Positions 53,994 through 62,949 of a stretch of 64,000 bases of DNA are shown here, piece by piece. Within the stretch, counting starts at the first letter, position 1; each line of letters starts with the position of its first letter. This DNA comes from an uncultured Alphaproteobacteria bacterium. GTDB lineage: Bacteria; Pseudomonadota; Alphaproteobacteria; RF32; CAG-239. Where the stretch lies: positions 1 to 64,000 of the forward strand of contig CALXPT010000003.1 in NCBI GenBank assembly GCA_944390355.1. Reading direction: 5' to 3'. The position numbers were made by a program, and so were the translations under genes. Under the pieces are notes generated by a model. That model had not been told where the DNA came from. It worked only from the letters and a program-made list of their open reading frames with translations, and did not search any database.

Positions 53994-55098
53994 AAGAAAA
54001 ATAATTTTCAACATTTTTCTGATAGCTGCTTTAGCATTATCCGGCAAAGCGGAGGCGGGTCTTTACGGTTTCACGACCGGCAAAGACCCAACTGTTGAAG
54101 AGGAAATTCTGGACATGCCGGCTCCCCCGCAAAATATTTTGAACTACCGGAGCTTAATGCGCGATAATCTACAAATGCTGATTGACTATGCAAAAGAAAA
54201 TAAGCCCGAATTTCAAATTATGCTGCATGACTGCGATGAAATGCTCTACAAAAGTTTATGGGAATATCACTTAACGGGCTACAGCCATGCCCGCGGCAAT
54301 AATGATGACAAATCAGACCCAAGCTTTTTGAGCTACACCAATGACGAACTGGAAACAGCATACCTACCTGAGCAAAACTTAAACAAAGAATTTGCCGCCA
54401 AAGTAGACGGGATAGCACTAAATAATCTCTATTGCGGCGAGAGAAAAGTTTATGATTTTTTGCGTCACCAAAACATCAAAATTTCGGCAATCAGCCAATG
54501 TGCAAACCTCACGGCATTTGACAAAGCCGCGGAATTGTCAACCCAAGACGGTGTGTTATTTTACGGTTTTATAAACCCGAATACGGCTTTCAAATACATC
54601 GCCGACCAACCGATAATCAACGAGAACACACGCAACATATTCAAATTGCAAGACGCATCCAACATATCATATTTAATAGACGATTCGAGATACAAAACCA
54701 AAGAACAAATGATTTTAGACATCGCAAATTCCAACTACGACGTTATTGTTATAAAACCATTATTCCAACGCGGCATCCCCTTTTCCAAGGAAGAAGTAGA
54801 AAGCATGAAATACAAAAAAAGCGGTCCGCGCCGCCTGATTTTGGCAATGCTCAACGTATCCGAAGCCTTCAAAGCACATTACTATTGGGACGCGGATTGG
54901 AACATGGAAAACACACCGTGGTTAGCTCGAGAATCATTCGTCAACGAAGATGCTTACATAACCAAATATTGGTCTGAAGAATGGAAAAAAATTGTTTCTA
55001 ACTACTTCAAAAGCGTTGTTCAAACAAACTATGATGGTGTATTCTTTTCGGGAATAAACAACCACATGTATTTTGAACATCAAACCCCGATTGAATAA
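53980..55098 (+). CDS. Secreted GH114 / TM1410-like protein
   Basis: The 372-residue protein has a signal peptide (cleavage near AEA-GLYG). It contains a TIM-barrel-like region with SYLIDDSRYKTKEQMILDIANSNYDVIVIKPLFQRG and KKSGPRRLILAMLNVSEA. Its C-terminus has YWSEEWKKIV and NYDGVFFSGI. These match the GH114 / TM1410 group of extracellular proteins (endo-alpha-1,4-polygalactosaminidase-like). Part of the N-terminal half is unrecognised. It lies between pgm and fliQ, overlapping pgm. Confidence 0.7.
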   Translation: MSTPKRKIIFNIFLIAALALSGKAEAGLYGFTTGKDPTVEEEILDMPAPPQNILNYRSLMRDNLQMLIDYAKENKPEFQIMLHDCDEMLYKSLWEYHLTGYSHARGNNDDKSDPSFLSYTNDELETAYLPEQNLNKEFAAKVDGIALNNLYCGERKVYDFLRHQNIKISAISQCANLTAFDKAAELSTQDGVLFYGFINPNTAFKYIADQPIINENTRNIFKLQDASNISYLIDDSRYKTKEQMILDIANSNYDVIVIKPLFQRGIPFSKEEVESMKYKKSGPRRLILAMLNVSEAFKAHYYWDADWNMENTPWLARESFVNEDAYITKYWSEEWKKIVSNYFKSVVQTNYDGVFFSGINNHMYFEHQTPIE

Positions 55099-55117
55099 AA
55101 TACGGATAAACCTCAAG

Positions 55118-55384
55118 ATGAACGAAATAGAAATTTTAGATATATCAAGAGAAGCGGTTTTTACATTGCTAAAAGTCGTATCGCCGATTTTACTCATAGC
55201 ATTGTTCATCGGCTTGATTATAGGTATTTTTCAAGCTCTGACCCAAATTCAGGAAATGACCTTAGCTTTTGTTCCGAAAATTTTATGCGTATTCATCATG
55301 CTGATAGTCTTGTTTCCGTTTATGTTAAACCAAATGCGCATGCTATCGGAATCATTATTTGATAAAATCGTGAGTGGCGGATAA
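55118..55384 (+). CDS. fliQ: Flagellar export protein FliQ
   Basis: The start MNEIEILDISREAVFTLLKV is preferred; the longer frame overlaps the previous gene. The 88-residue protein has two hydrophobic hairpin helices with PILLIALFIGLIIGIFQALTQIQEMTLAFVPKI, the FliQ signature. It is a core of the type III export gate. It is followed by fliR one base after its stop. Confidence 0.94.
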   Translation: MNEIEILDISREAVFTLLKVVSPILLIALFIGLIIGIFQALTQIQEMTLAFVPKILCVFIMLIVLFPFMLNQMRMLSESLFDKIVSGG

Positions 55385-55385
55385 A

Positions 55386-56144
55386 ATGCTGCAAGAATTA
55401 CTTCATCTGGAATTGCATAAATATATCCTGATATTTTTAAGGCTGGGCTCGGCAATTATGTTAATGCCGGGCTTTATGACAACATATATCAACATGCGTT
55501 ACCGCCTATCAATAGCCTTGGGACTGACAATTATTTTATACCCGTTTTTGTATGACAAACTTCCACCTGCTCCGCAAGATTTTTTAGAGAATGTAAAGAT
55601 TTATATATTTGAAATAACGATTGGCGTGTTTTTAGGCTTAATGATGCAGTTTACATTCACGGCTCTAAATTTAGCGGGCAATTTTGCCGGTACGGCAATA
55701 GGCTTTTCAAACGCACAATTATTTGACCCCAGCACACAGGCACAATCTATTGTTTTGGAAAGTTTCTTTTCCATTATTGCATTAACGATTATTTTTATAA
55801 CCGACTTGCACCACACCATGCTCGGAGCAATTATTTCAAGCTATGACTTATTTAAAGTCGGAGAAAGTTTGTTAACCGGAGATATGGCTGATTTTCTGAG
55901 TACAACATTAGGAGAAAGTTTCATTACCGGCTTCAGATTAGCCTCACCGTTCATAGCGTTTACAATCATTTTTTATGTCGGCATGGGTTTGGTATCACGC
56001 CTTATGCCGCAGCTCAACATATTCTTTTTATCATTGCCGTTGCAGCTTTATTTAGGCATAGGCTTATTGTTTATCACACTTCCGGCCGTAATATTCTGGT
56101 TTGTAGAATATTACGAACGTACATTGCATAAGTTCTTAAGCTAG
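55386..56144 (+). CDS. fliR: Flagellar export protein FliR
   Basis: The ATG at 55386 (MLQELLHLEL) is preferred; a GTG at 55374 is the alternative. The 252-residue membrane protein has GSAIMLMPGFMTTYINMRYRLSIALGLTI, MMQFTFTALNLAGNFAGTAIGFSNAQLFDPSTQAQS and a RLMPQLNIFFLSLPLQLYLG segment, as in FliR. It is part of the FliPQR export channel. Confidence 0.95.
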   Translation: MLQELLHLELHKYILIFLRLGSAIMLMPGFMTTYINMRYRLSIALGLTIILYPFLYDKLPPAPQDFLENVKIYIFEITIGVFLGLMMQFTFTALNLAGNFAGTAIGFSNAQLFDPSTQAQSIVLESFFSIIALTIIFITDLHHTMLGAIISSYDLFKVGESLLTGDMADFLSTTLGESFITGFRLASPFIAFTIIFYVGMGLVSRLMPQLNIFFLSLPLQLYLGIGLLFITLPAVIFWFVEYYERTLHKFLS

Positions 56145-56152
56145 GAGGAAAC

Positions 56153-57217
56153 ATGGTACCGGAAGACGAAGACGAAGCCTCCAAAACCGAAGAACCGTCG
56201 GAACGAAAGATATCAAAAGCCAAAGAAGAAGGCGACATTGCAATATCGCAAGATGCCAAAAGTTTCATAATGTTACTTGGCATGCTGTTTGTGGTATGGT
56301 TGATAATACCGATGATGGGCCGCTGGTTTAATGAATACTTCGGCAAATTTATCACCATGCCGCAAACCATCCCGACCGATTCGAAACACCTGCAATATCT
56401 GTTTTTAAACTGTTTTATTGACTTGATGAAAATATTGGCAATTCCGTTTGCGGTTTTTCTGGTTTTAGGTATAGCGGCAAGCATCATGCAAACAGGCTTT
56501 GTCTACGCGCCAAAGAGGCTCATGCCGAACTTTAATAAACTCAACATATTTGCACAATTGCCCAATTTCATAAACAAGAAAAAAATATTTGAAAGCATAA
56601 AAGGAATAGTAAAAATCGCGATTATTGCATGGGTAGCAATTTTGGCACTCAAACCCTACCTTGCCCGCAGCGAACTATTGCCTGACATGGAAACATTCGC
56701 GATTCTAAAATTCATACATCAAGCGGTAACATTATTGATATTTACAATAGTACTTGCGGTATTAGTGATTGCCATCGCCGACTTTGCCTATCAAAAATAC
56801 ACCCACTTGCTAAAATTGCGTATGACCAAACAAGAAGTCAAAGAAGAATATAAACAAACGGAAGGCGATCCTCTGGTAAAATCGCGCATACGCCAAATTC
56901 GCAACGAGCGCGCACGCCGCCGCATGATGGAAAATGTCCCCAAGGCCGATGTAGTTATTGTCAACCCGACCCATTATGCTGTAGCATTGCAATATGACAT
57001 GAACACAATGGATGCACCTGTAGTTGTAGCCAAAGGTCTGGATAACATCGCCCTAAAGATTCGCGAGATAGCAGAAGAACATGAGATACCGATTGTTGAA
57101 AATCCGCCGCTGGCAAGAGCCCTGTTTGCTTCCGTTGAACTTGACGAATCAATACCGGAAGAACATTTCAAAGCGGTAGCCGAGGTAATTGGATATGTTA
57201 TGCAACTTAAAAAATAA
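56153..57217 (+). CDS. flhB: Flagellar export switch protein FlhB
   Basis: The ATG at 56153 follows AGGAGG. The 354-residue protein has an acidic N-terminus with KTEEPSERKISKAKEEG, four membrane segments, and a cytoplasmic autocleavage motif NPTH at 271-274 (VIVNPTHYAVAL). FlhB controls the switch from hook to filament export. The gene overlaps cckA by 23 bases. Confidence 0.96.
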   Translation: MVPEDEDEASKTEEPSERKISKAKEEGDIAISQDAKSFIMLLGMLFVVWLIIPMMGRWFNEYFGKFITMPQTIPTDSKHLQYLFLNCFIDLMKILAIPFAVFLVLGIAASIMQTGFVYAPKRLMPNFNKLNIFAQLPNFINKKKIFESIKGIVKIAIIAWVAILALKPYLARSELLPDMETFAILKFIHQAVTLLIFTIVLAVLVIAIADFAYQKYTHLLKLRMTKQEVKEEYKQTEGDPLVKSRIRQIRNERARRRMMENVPKADVVIVNPTHYAVALQYDMNTMDAPVVVAKGLDNIALKIREIAEEHEIPIVENPPLARALFASVELDESIPEEHFKAVAEVIGYVMQLKK

Positions 57218-59852
57218 ACGTCCTGATAAGTTATTGGAAAAAAGGCTTTTATACTTAGCCTATACGTTGGTTTTGCTGACATTAAGCATCATAGCCTATA
57301 TACTATACCCCAAATACGACATCGGCCTGCTGGTTTTAATACTGTTCATAAGCGGCTACAGCTTAGTTTCAACGATAAAAACCCTCAAAGCGGGAGAAGA
57401 AGCGATTAGCTACGGAGGATTCGCCGCCGAATTATTAAAAAGCAATAGGGAAGGACGCCGCATAGACAACAGCAGCTTTGAACCTGTACTGGAAAATGAC
57501 TACGCGCGAGATTTTTTCAAAGATGAAAACATTATAGACTTTCTCAAATATCATACTTCGGACAACCGTCAAAACAAATCGGCACTGGCGAGATTGGAAA
57601 AAGCACTCGAAAATTTGACCTCGGAAACGGTAACCCTTTCGCTTATCATCAAGAACGAGAGCAGAAACAATTTTGCACCGGAAGAATGGTTCGAAGTATC
57701 GATTCGTCCGATATATCTGAAAAAAACCAATATATTTGAAGGCCCCTATTCGGTCAGACGCATTAAGAAAGATACCTATATCTTCTGGAACATAAAAGAT
57801 ATTACGGCCGACAAAAACATTGAACAAATCCTGCAAGAAGAACGCCGCGGGCTGCATGACTTTTTGGATTATCTTCCATCGGCCTTGTATATATGTGATA
57901 AAAACTATCAAATAGAATACGTCAATCACGCTTTGGCAAAGCTTCTAAACACCTCCCGAGAAGATTTGATAGGCAAAAATTTAAAAGACTATTTAGCCAC
58001 CAATTCACCGTTGCCGCCGGCACATACTGCCTCATGGAAAGGTCAAATACATCTGGCACAAAACGAACAAGTAATAGAATGCTACGCGGCACAGGAAAAT
58101 TTCCGAGACAATTCGGAAATTAAGACAAGAGGAATTTTGATATCGACTCTCCCCGGAGATAAAGAACTCAAACAACAATTAACCGAAAACACGGACAAAC
58201 TAAGTTGGATGTTCGACTTTGCACCGATAAGCATAATTTTGTGTAATAAAGACAATCAAATCGTAGATTCGAATTCGACAGCCGCCGCATTTTTAAGAAT
58301 AGACAAGAAAAATTTACTAAACACCAATATCACCAACTTATTCAAAGAAGAAGACCGCAACAAATTTTATCAAGAAGAACAAAACATCACATCCGCCGCA
58401 AACGGAAATGGCACTTCGGTTATAGACGTCCATTTGAATAATGATAAAGAAGAGCGAATTTCCACGCTTTACATCCGCGCGGCCTACCACCTGCACGCCA
58501 CAGCCAACGAACCTCTGTCAGGTTACATTATTTATATGTTAGATTCAACGGCACGCAAAAATCTCGAGCTACAGTTTGCTCAAGCCCAAAAGATGCAGGC
58601 TATGGGGCAAATGGCCGGCGGTGTGGCACACGATTTCAACAACCTTTTAACCGCCATGATAGGCTTTTGCGATTTGTTGTTACAACGCCACGGAGTGGGC
58701 GACCCCTCATTCAGCGACATCATCCAAATCAAAAACAATGCCAATCGCGCGGCCGGATTAGTGAGGCAGCTGTTAGCTTTTTCAAGAAAACAGCCTCTCA
58801 AACCCAAACTCATAGACGTAACCGAAAATTTCGTAGAATTAAGCCACATGCTCAAACGAATTTTAGGGGAACAAATCAGCTTAAAATTTTATCACGGAAC
58901 GGATTTAGGCTACATCAGAGTTGATCCGGTACAGTTTTCGCAGGTCATCCTAAATTTGGCAGTCAACGCCAAAGATGCGATGAACAACCGCGGCACATTA
59001 AGCATCAGCACCCGCACGGAATCTTTGCTTGAACCATACCAATTCGGAGCAGACACCATCGCCCCTGGAGAATTTGTGGTAATTGAAGTATCCGATACAG
59101 GGTGCGGAATTCCGATTGAAAATCTGACCCGCATATTTGAGCCTTTTTTCTCAACCAAACAAAATGTAGTTGGCTCAGGCACGGGTCTGGGATTAGCAAC
59201 GGTTTATGGTATTGTGCGTCAAACCGAAGGCTTTATCAAAGTCAACAGCATCGTGGGACGAGGCACAACCTTTGCCATTTATTTGCCGCGTTTTGAAAGC
59301 GATGAAGAAACCGAAAATTCGCCCTCCGAAACAGGCAAAGAAATCATCACCGCCATGAACGGCACACCGGTACTGACCGTCCAAGAAAAAGTAACGAGCA
59401 ACAACAATCCCAAATTAATATTCGGACTAAATGTATCATCCATCGACCGCCTCCACGAGCTGTCTCCGAGAAACGATGAAAACATCCGCATACTTTTTGT
59501 TGAAGATGAGGATTCGGTACGAACATTTGCTGTCCGCGCCCTAAAGAAGAAAGGCTACGAAGTAATCGGTTGTAACTCAGCCGAAAACGCCTTAGAACAT
59601 TTGGCAGAAGATACAAACTTCAACTTAATGATAACCGACATGGTCATGCCGGGGAAAAACGGTGCAGAATTGGCCGAAATAGTAAAAGCCAAAATTCCCG
59701 CAATTAAAATCATACTGGCCTCGGGATATTCGGAAGAGATAGCCCGCCGCGAACTCTCCGTTTCCGACAACTTTGAATTTATCGCCAAACCATTCAGCTT
59801 AGGAGACTTGACTAAAAAGGTTTTTGATGTTCTAAATAAGCAAGAAGGATAA
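57195..59852 (+). CDS. cckA: Cell-cycle hybrid histidine kinase CckA
   Basis: The ATG at 57195 lies within the flhB end; an in-frame TTG at 57189 is an alternative. The 885-residue protein has two membrane segments (about 18-60), PAS-type domains (about 220-450), and a HisKA domain with AGGVAHDFNNLLTAMIGF around the phospho-His. An ATPase with EVSDTGCGI and GTGLGLATVYGIV follows. It ends with a receiver domain with ILFVEDEDSVRTFA and LMITDMVMPGKNG. CckA controls CtrA phosphorylation through ChpT. The flhB-cckA overlap links flagellar and cell-cycle genes. Confidence 0.95.
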   Translation: MLCNLKNKRPDKLLEKRLLYLAYTLVLLTLSIIAYILYPKYDIGLLVLILFISGYSLVSTIKTLKAGEEAISYGGFAAELLKSNREGRRIDNSSFEPVLENDYARDFFKDENIIDFLKYHTSDNRQNKSALARLEKALENLTSETVTLSLIIKNESRNNFAPEEWFEVSIRPIYLKKTNIFEGPYSVRRIKKDTYIFWNIKDITADKNIEQILQEERRGLHDFLDYLPSALYICDKNYQIEYVNHALAKLLNTSREDLIGKNLKDYLATNSPLPPAHTASWKGQIHLAQNEQVIECYAAQENFRDNSEIKTRGILISTLPGDKELKQQLTENTDKLSWMFDFAPISIILCNKDNQIVDSNSTAAAFLRIDKKNLLNTNITNLFKEEDRNKFYQEEQNITSAANGNGTSVIDVHLNNDKEERISTLYIRAAYHLHATANEPLSGYIIYMLDSTARKNLELQFAQAQKMQAMGQMAGGVAHDFNNLLTAMIGFCDLLLQRHGVGDPSFSDIIQIKNNANRAAGLVRQLLAFSRKQPLKPKLIDVTENFVELSHMLKRILGEQISLKFYHGTDLGYIRVDPVQFSQVILNLAVNAKDAMNNRGTLSISTRTESLLEPYQFGADTIAPGEFVVIEVSDTGCGIPIENLTRIFEPFFSTKQNVVGSGTGLGLATVYGIVRQTEGFIKVNSIVGRGTTFAIYLPRFESDEETENSPSETGKEIITAMNGTPVLTVQEKVTSNNNPKLIFGLNVSSIDRLHELSPRNDENIRILFVEDEDSVRTFAVRALKKKGYEVIGCNSAENALEHLAEDTNFNLMITDMVMPGKNGAELAEIVKAKIPAIKIILASGYSEEIARRELSVSDNFEFIAKPFSLGDLTKKVFDVLNKQEG

Positions 59853-59856
59853 AAAA

Positions 59857-60624
59857 ATGAACCGGAGCAAAGAACATCATCATCTGCACCAACTGCCGTT
59901 GGATTTTTACTACCGCCCCTACATGGGACGAGATGATTTCATGCCCTCAAGCTGTAACTTTGCCGCATTTAGATTAATCGATTCGTGGCCGATGTGGACC
60001 TATTTTGCGGCCTGTATATATGGTCCCGAAGGCTGCGGGAAGACGCACCTTGCCAACATTTTTTCAGAAAAAGTTTCTGCGGTAGAACACTACCCCTATA
60101 AGATTCCCTGCATTGAAGCCAAGAATTTAACTCTGGACATGCCAAGACAGCTGCTGAGCAACTATTATTGCCTGATTGTCGAAAATCTAACAACCGACAT
60201 CAATCAAGAGGCCTTATTTAATCTCTACAACATCTATCGAGATGAAGGAGGCAGCATATTATTCACCTCAAGACAAGCCCCTGCCCGTTTAAATTTCACA
60301 TTAGCAGATTTGCGTTCCCGAATGAATATAGTTCCAAGCATCGAAATCAAAGAACCCGACGATGATTTACTCTCGGCATTGCTGGTCAAACTATTCATGG
60401 ACAGACAAATAAACATCACACCGGAAATAATAAATTATATTCTCGCCAACATGCAGCGCTCATTTGCCTATGCCAAAAAACTGGTAGCAGAAATAGACAC
60501 GATATCTTTGGCACAAAAAAGAGCGGTATCGATTCCGATAGTAAAAGAAGCATTAGAAAATTTATCGGACAACAAACAAGGAGAATTATTTTCGCTTAAC
60601 AACGGACAAGGTGAACTTTTTTAA
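59857..60624 (+). CDS. hdaA: HdaA-type DnaA inactivator with three clamp-binding motifs
   Basis: The 255-residue DnaA-like protein has a Walker A GPEGCGKT (56-63) and lacks the DNA-binding domain IV of DnaA. In Caulobacter, HdaA with the sliding clamp stimulates DnaA ATP hydrolysis (RIDA). The N-terminus has QLPLDF (12-17), as in the Hda clamp-binding motif. The C-terminus has QGELF twice (241-245 and 251-255), each fitting the QxxLF clamp-binding consensus. A duplicated tail motif is unusual. It follows cckA by four bases. Confidence 0.88.
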   Translation: MNRSKEHHHLHQLPLDFYYRPYMGRDDFMPSSCNFAAFRLIDSWPMWTYFAACIYGPEGCGKTHLANIFSEKVSAVEHYPYKIPCIEAKNLTLDMPRQLLSNYYCLIVENLTTDINQEALFNLYNIYRDEGGSILFTSRQAPARLNFTLADLRSRMNIVPSIEIKEPDDDLLSALLVKLFMDRQINITPEIINYILANMQRSFAYAKKLVAEIDTISLAQKRAVSIPIVKEALENLSDNKQGELFSLNNGQGELF

Positions 60625-60645
60625 ATAACATAAATGAGAAGAAAC

Positions 60646-62232
60646 ATGACTAAAGAACTAAAATTATGGCAATTTAACCTTATCTATAGTTTACTGACAA
60701 TAGCAATCTATAATCCCAACCTGAGCGAAGTTGCTCAAAACATAAATCCGTCATGGACATTCACCGCCGCAATATATCTATTGGCCTTTGCGGCATTAAA
60801 CATCATATTGAGCATTTTATTTTGCACACCGAAAATAAGTAAAACAATCGGCATAATTCTATTGTTGTGTAATTCAATAGCCCTTTATTTTATGAACACA
60901 TATCATGTACTTATAGACCGCATCATGATACTCAACATTATGCACACCAATATCTATGAAACAAAAGACCTTCTGCATTGGAAATTGTTTGCCTACCTAA
61001 TTTTATTAGGCATACTCCCCGCCTATATAATCGGCAAAATAAAAATCCGGCAAGAAAACATCCGTCAAGAAATAAAAATAAGACTATTCACCATTTTAGG
61101 TTCTCTGCTGATAGCGGGAGCAATCATTCTGCCCAACCAAGCGGCATCAAAACAAATATACAAGGGACACAAAGAATTGCGCTATGCACTTATCCCCTCA
61201 AACTATATCGGAGGCATTGGCGGAATTATAAAGATGTACAAAGAAGTTTTTGCGCCTTATAAGATGATAGCGGAAGATGCCGCCTACACTCCCTATTGGA
61301 ACAACGGCAAAAAGAATTTAATAGTTCTGGTGATAGGAGAATCAGCCCGCGCCCAAAATTTCAGCTTAAACGGTTATAAACGAGACACCAATGCCCCGTT
61401 AAAACCTTATTTAAAGGACATCATCAATTATCCCGAGTTTTACGCTTGCGGAACCTCAACGGCCGTATCAGTCCCCTGTATGCTGTCCAAAGACGCTCAA
61501 AAACAATTCAAAGCCGGCTCGGAAATGTACACCGCCAACATCACCGACATATTGCAAAACAACGGCTATCATAGTTTATGGCGAGACAATAACACATCAT
61601 GTGTTGACAATTGCCGCTTTATTGAAACCGAAGCTTCCTGCAAAGGGCAATTTTGTTTAGATGATGTATTGCTGAGTAATCTGGAAGAAAAGATACGCCA
61701 AATAAACAACAACGCCTTCATCATATTGCATCAAAGAGGCTCACACGGACCGGACTATTATACAAGATTTCCGCAAGAAGAAACGCCGCCTTATGTTCCG
61801 ATATGCACCACAACGGATTTAAAAAATTGCAACCGGCAAGAATTAATAAATGCCTATGATAATTCAATTTATCAAACATCCGTATTTTTAAAAGACACCA
61901 TCAACATTTTAGAAAAACTGACCAATGAGTATAATCCGATAATGATATACAGCTCGGACCACGGAGAGTCATTAGGTGAAAACAATATTTACCTGCATGG
62001 AACACCATATGAACAAGCCCCCAAAGAACAAAAACACATACCGACAATGATATGGCTGCCCAAATCAACGGCCGATGCATTGAAAATCGACCCGCAATGC
62101 CTCAGAAAAAGCAGTCAAAAATATCACTCGCATGACAACATATTCCATACAATATTGGGGCTTTCAGGTATCACGACCCGTCTCTATCAACCTGAGTTGG
62201 ATATTTTTTCCGCATGTCAAAAAAAACATTAG
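60646..62232 (+). CDS. Phosphoethanolamine transferase, EptA-like
   Basis: I use MTKELKLWQF (60646), with GAGAAG just upstream; an ATG at 60634 is possible. The 528-residue protein has five membrane helices (up to about 170) and a periplasmic sulfatase-like domain. Its motifs are VLVIGESARAQNFSLNGY, CGTSTAVSVPCM with the nucleophile Thr, RGSHGPDYY and YSSDHGESLGENNIYLHG with metal ligands. Cysteines for disulfides are present. It transfers phosphoethanolamine to lipid A or a related glycolipid, a modification tied to polymyxin tolerance in other species. Confidence 0.9.
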   Translation: MTKELKLWQFNLIYSLLTIAIYNPNLSEVAQNINPSWTFTAAIYLLAFAALNIILSILFCTPKISKTIGIILLLCNSIALYFMNTYHVLIDRIMILNIMHTNIYETKDLLHWKLFAYLILLGILPAYIIGKIKIRQENIRQEIKIRLFTILGSLLIAGAIILPNQAASKQIYKGHKELRYALIPSNYIGGIGGIIKMYKEVFAPYKMIAEDAAYTPYWNNGKKNLIVLVIGESARAQNFSLNGYKRDTNAPLKPYLKDIINYPEFYACGTSTAVSVPCMLSKDAQKQFKAGSEMYTANITDILQNNGYHSLWRDNNTSCVDNCRFIETEASCKGQFCLDDVLLSNLEEKIRQINNNAFIILHQRGSHGPDYYTRFPQEETPPYVPICTTTDLKNCNRQELINAYDNSIYQTSVFLKDTINILEKLTNEYNPIMIYSSDHGESLGENNIYLHGTPYEQAPKEQKHIPTMIWLPKSTADALKIDPQCLRKSSQKYHSHDNIFHTILGLSGITTRLYQPELDIFSACQKKH

Positions 62233-62272
62233 AAAAAACTAAAAAAAAGCTTGATTTTTAGTACCTTTGATT

Positions 62273-62296
62273 TATACATACACCAGAGAATGTATA
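62273..62296 (+). promoter_or_regulatory. Palindromic operator over the TetR/efflux promoter
   Basis: TATACAT (62273-62279) and ATGTATA (62290-62296) form a 24-base palindrome like the AcrR-type operator. A -35 TTGATT lies at 62251-62256 and a -10 TATACA at 62273, so bound regulator would block RNA polymerase. This points to autorepression. Confidence 0.7.
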
Positions 62297-62321
62297 TAAT
62301 CAAAAAAATAGGAAAAAAAGA

Positions 62322-62948
62322 ATGGCACGCCGTACCAAAGAAGAAGCAGAAGCCACCAAGAAAGCCATCTCCATAGCCACATTGGAAATATTCTGTGAAA
62401 AAGGCTATTCACGCACCACATTTGATGAAATAGCCAAACGTATAAATTTAACCAAAGGAGCCGTTTATTGGCACTTCAGAAATAAAGCGGATATATTAAG
62501 CGAAATAATCCGCAAAACATTTGAAATAACCAGAAATATAATAGCCATCAAAGTTCCAAAAATCGATTCTCTGGAACAGCTCAAACAATACATGCATGAA
62601 GAACTCAAATTAATAGAAAATAATCCCGAATACAGACAGTGCTTATATTTTGTATTTCACCAAATGGAATGGTCGGAAGCCATTTTAAACAAGGTCAGTG
62701 CCGATGTAAAAAGTATAACCGATTTCAACAAAGAGCAAATCAAAAAAGCACTAAAAACAGAACAAGAAAACAAACAAATCAAATCTGAGTTAAATATAGA
62801 AGACATAACCGAATGCATAGACGGATTGTGGATGAGCATCCTCCGCAACATCGTTATCCCCGGAGCAGATTTTAACGAATTTAAAAGACTTTTAGATATA
62901 AGTTTTGAAATAGTGCTAAATGGAATTACAACAAAAGGAACAAACTAA
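62322..62948 (+). CDS. TetR/AcrR-family repressor
   Basis: The 208-residue protein has a TetR helix-turn-helix (about 25-55, RTTFDEIAKRINLTKGAVYWHFRNKADIL) and an AcrR-type ligand-binding C-terminus. It is followed two bases later by the efflux membrane-fusion gene, and the palindrome 26 bases upstream is a good operator. It would be released by efflux substrates. Confidence 0.92.
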   Translation: MARRTKEEAEATKKAISIATLEIFCEKGYSRTTFDEIAKRINLTKGAVYWHFRNKADILSEIIRKTFEITRNIIAIKVPKIDSLEQLKQYMHEELKLIENNPEYRQCLYFVFHQMEWSEAILNKVSADVKSITDFNKEQIKKALKTEQENKQIKSELNIEDITECIDGLWMSILRNIVIPGADFNEFKRLLDISFEIVLNGITTKGTN

Positions 62949-62949
62949 A

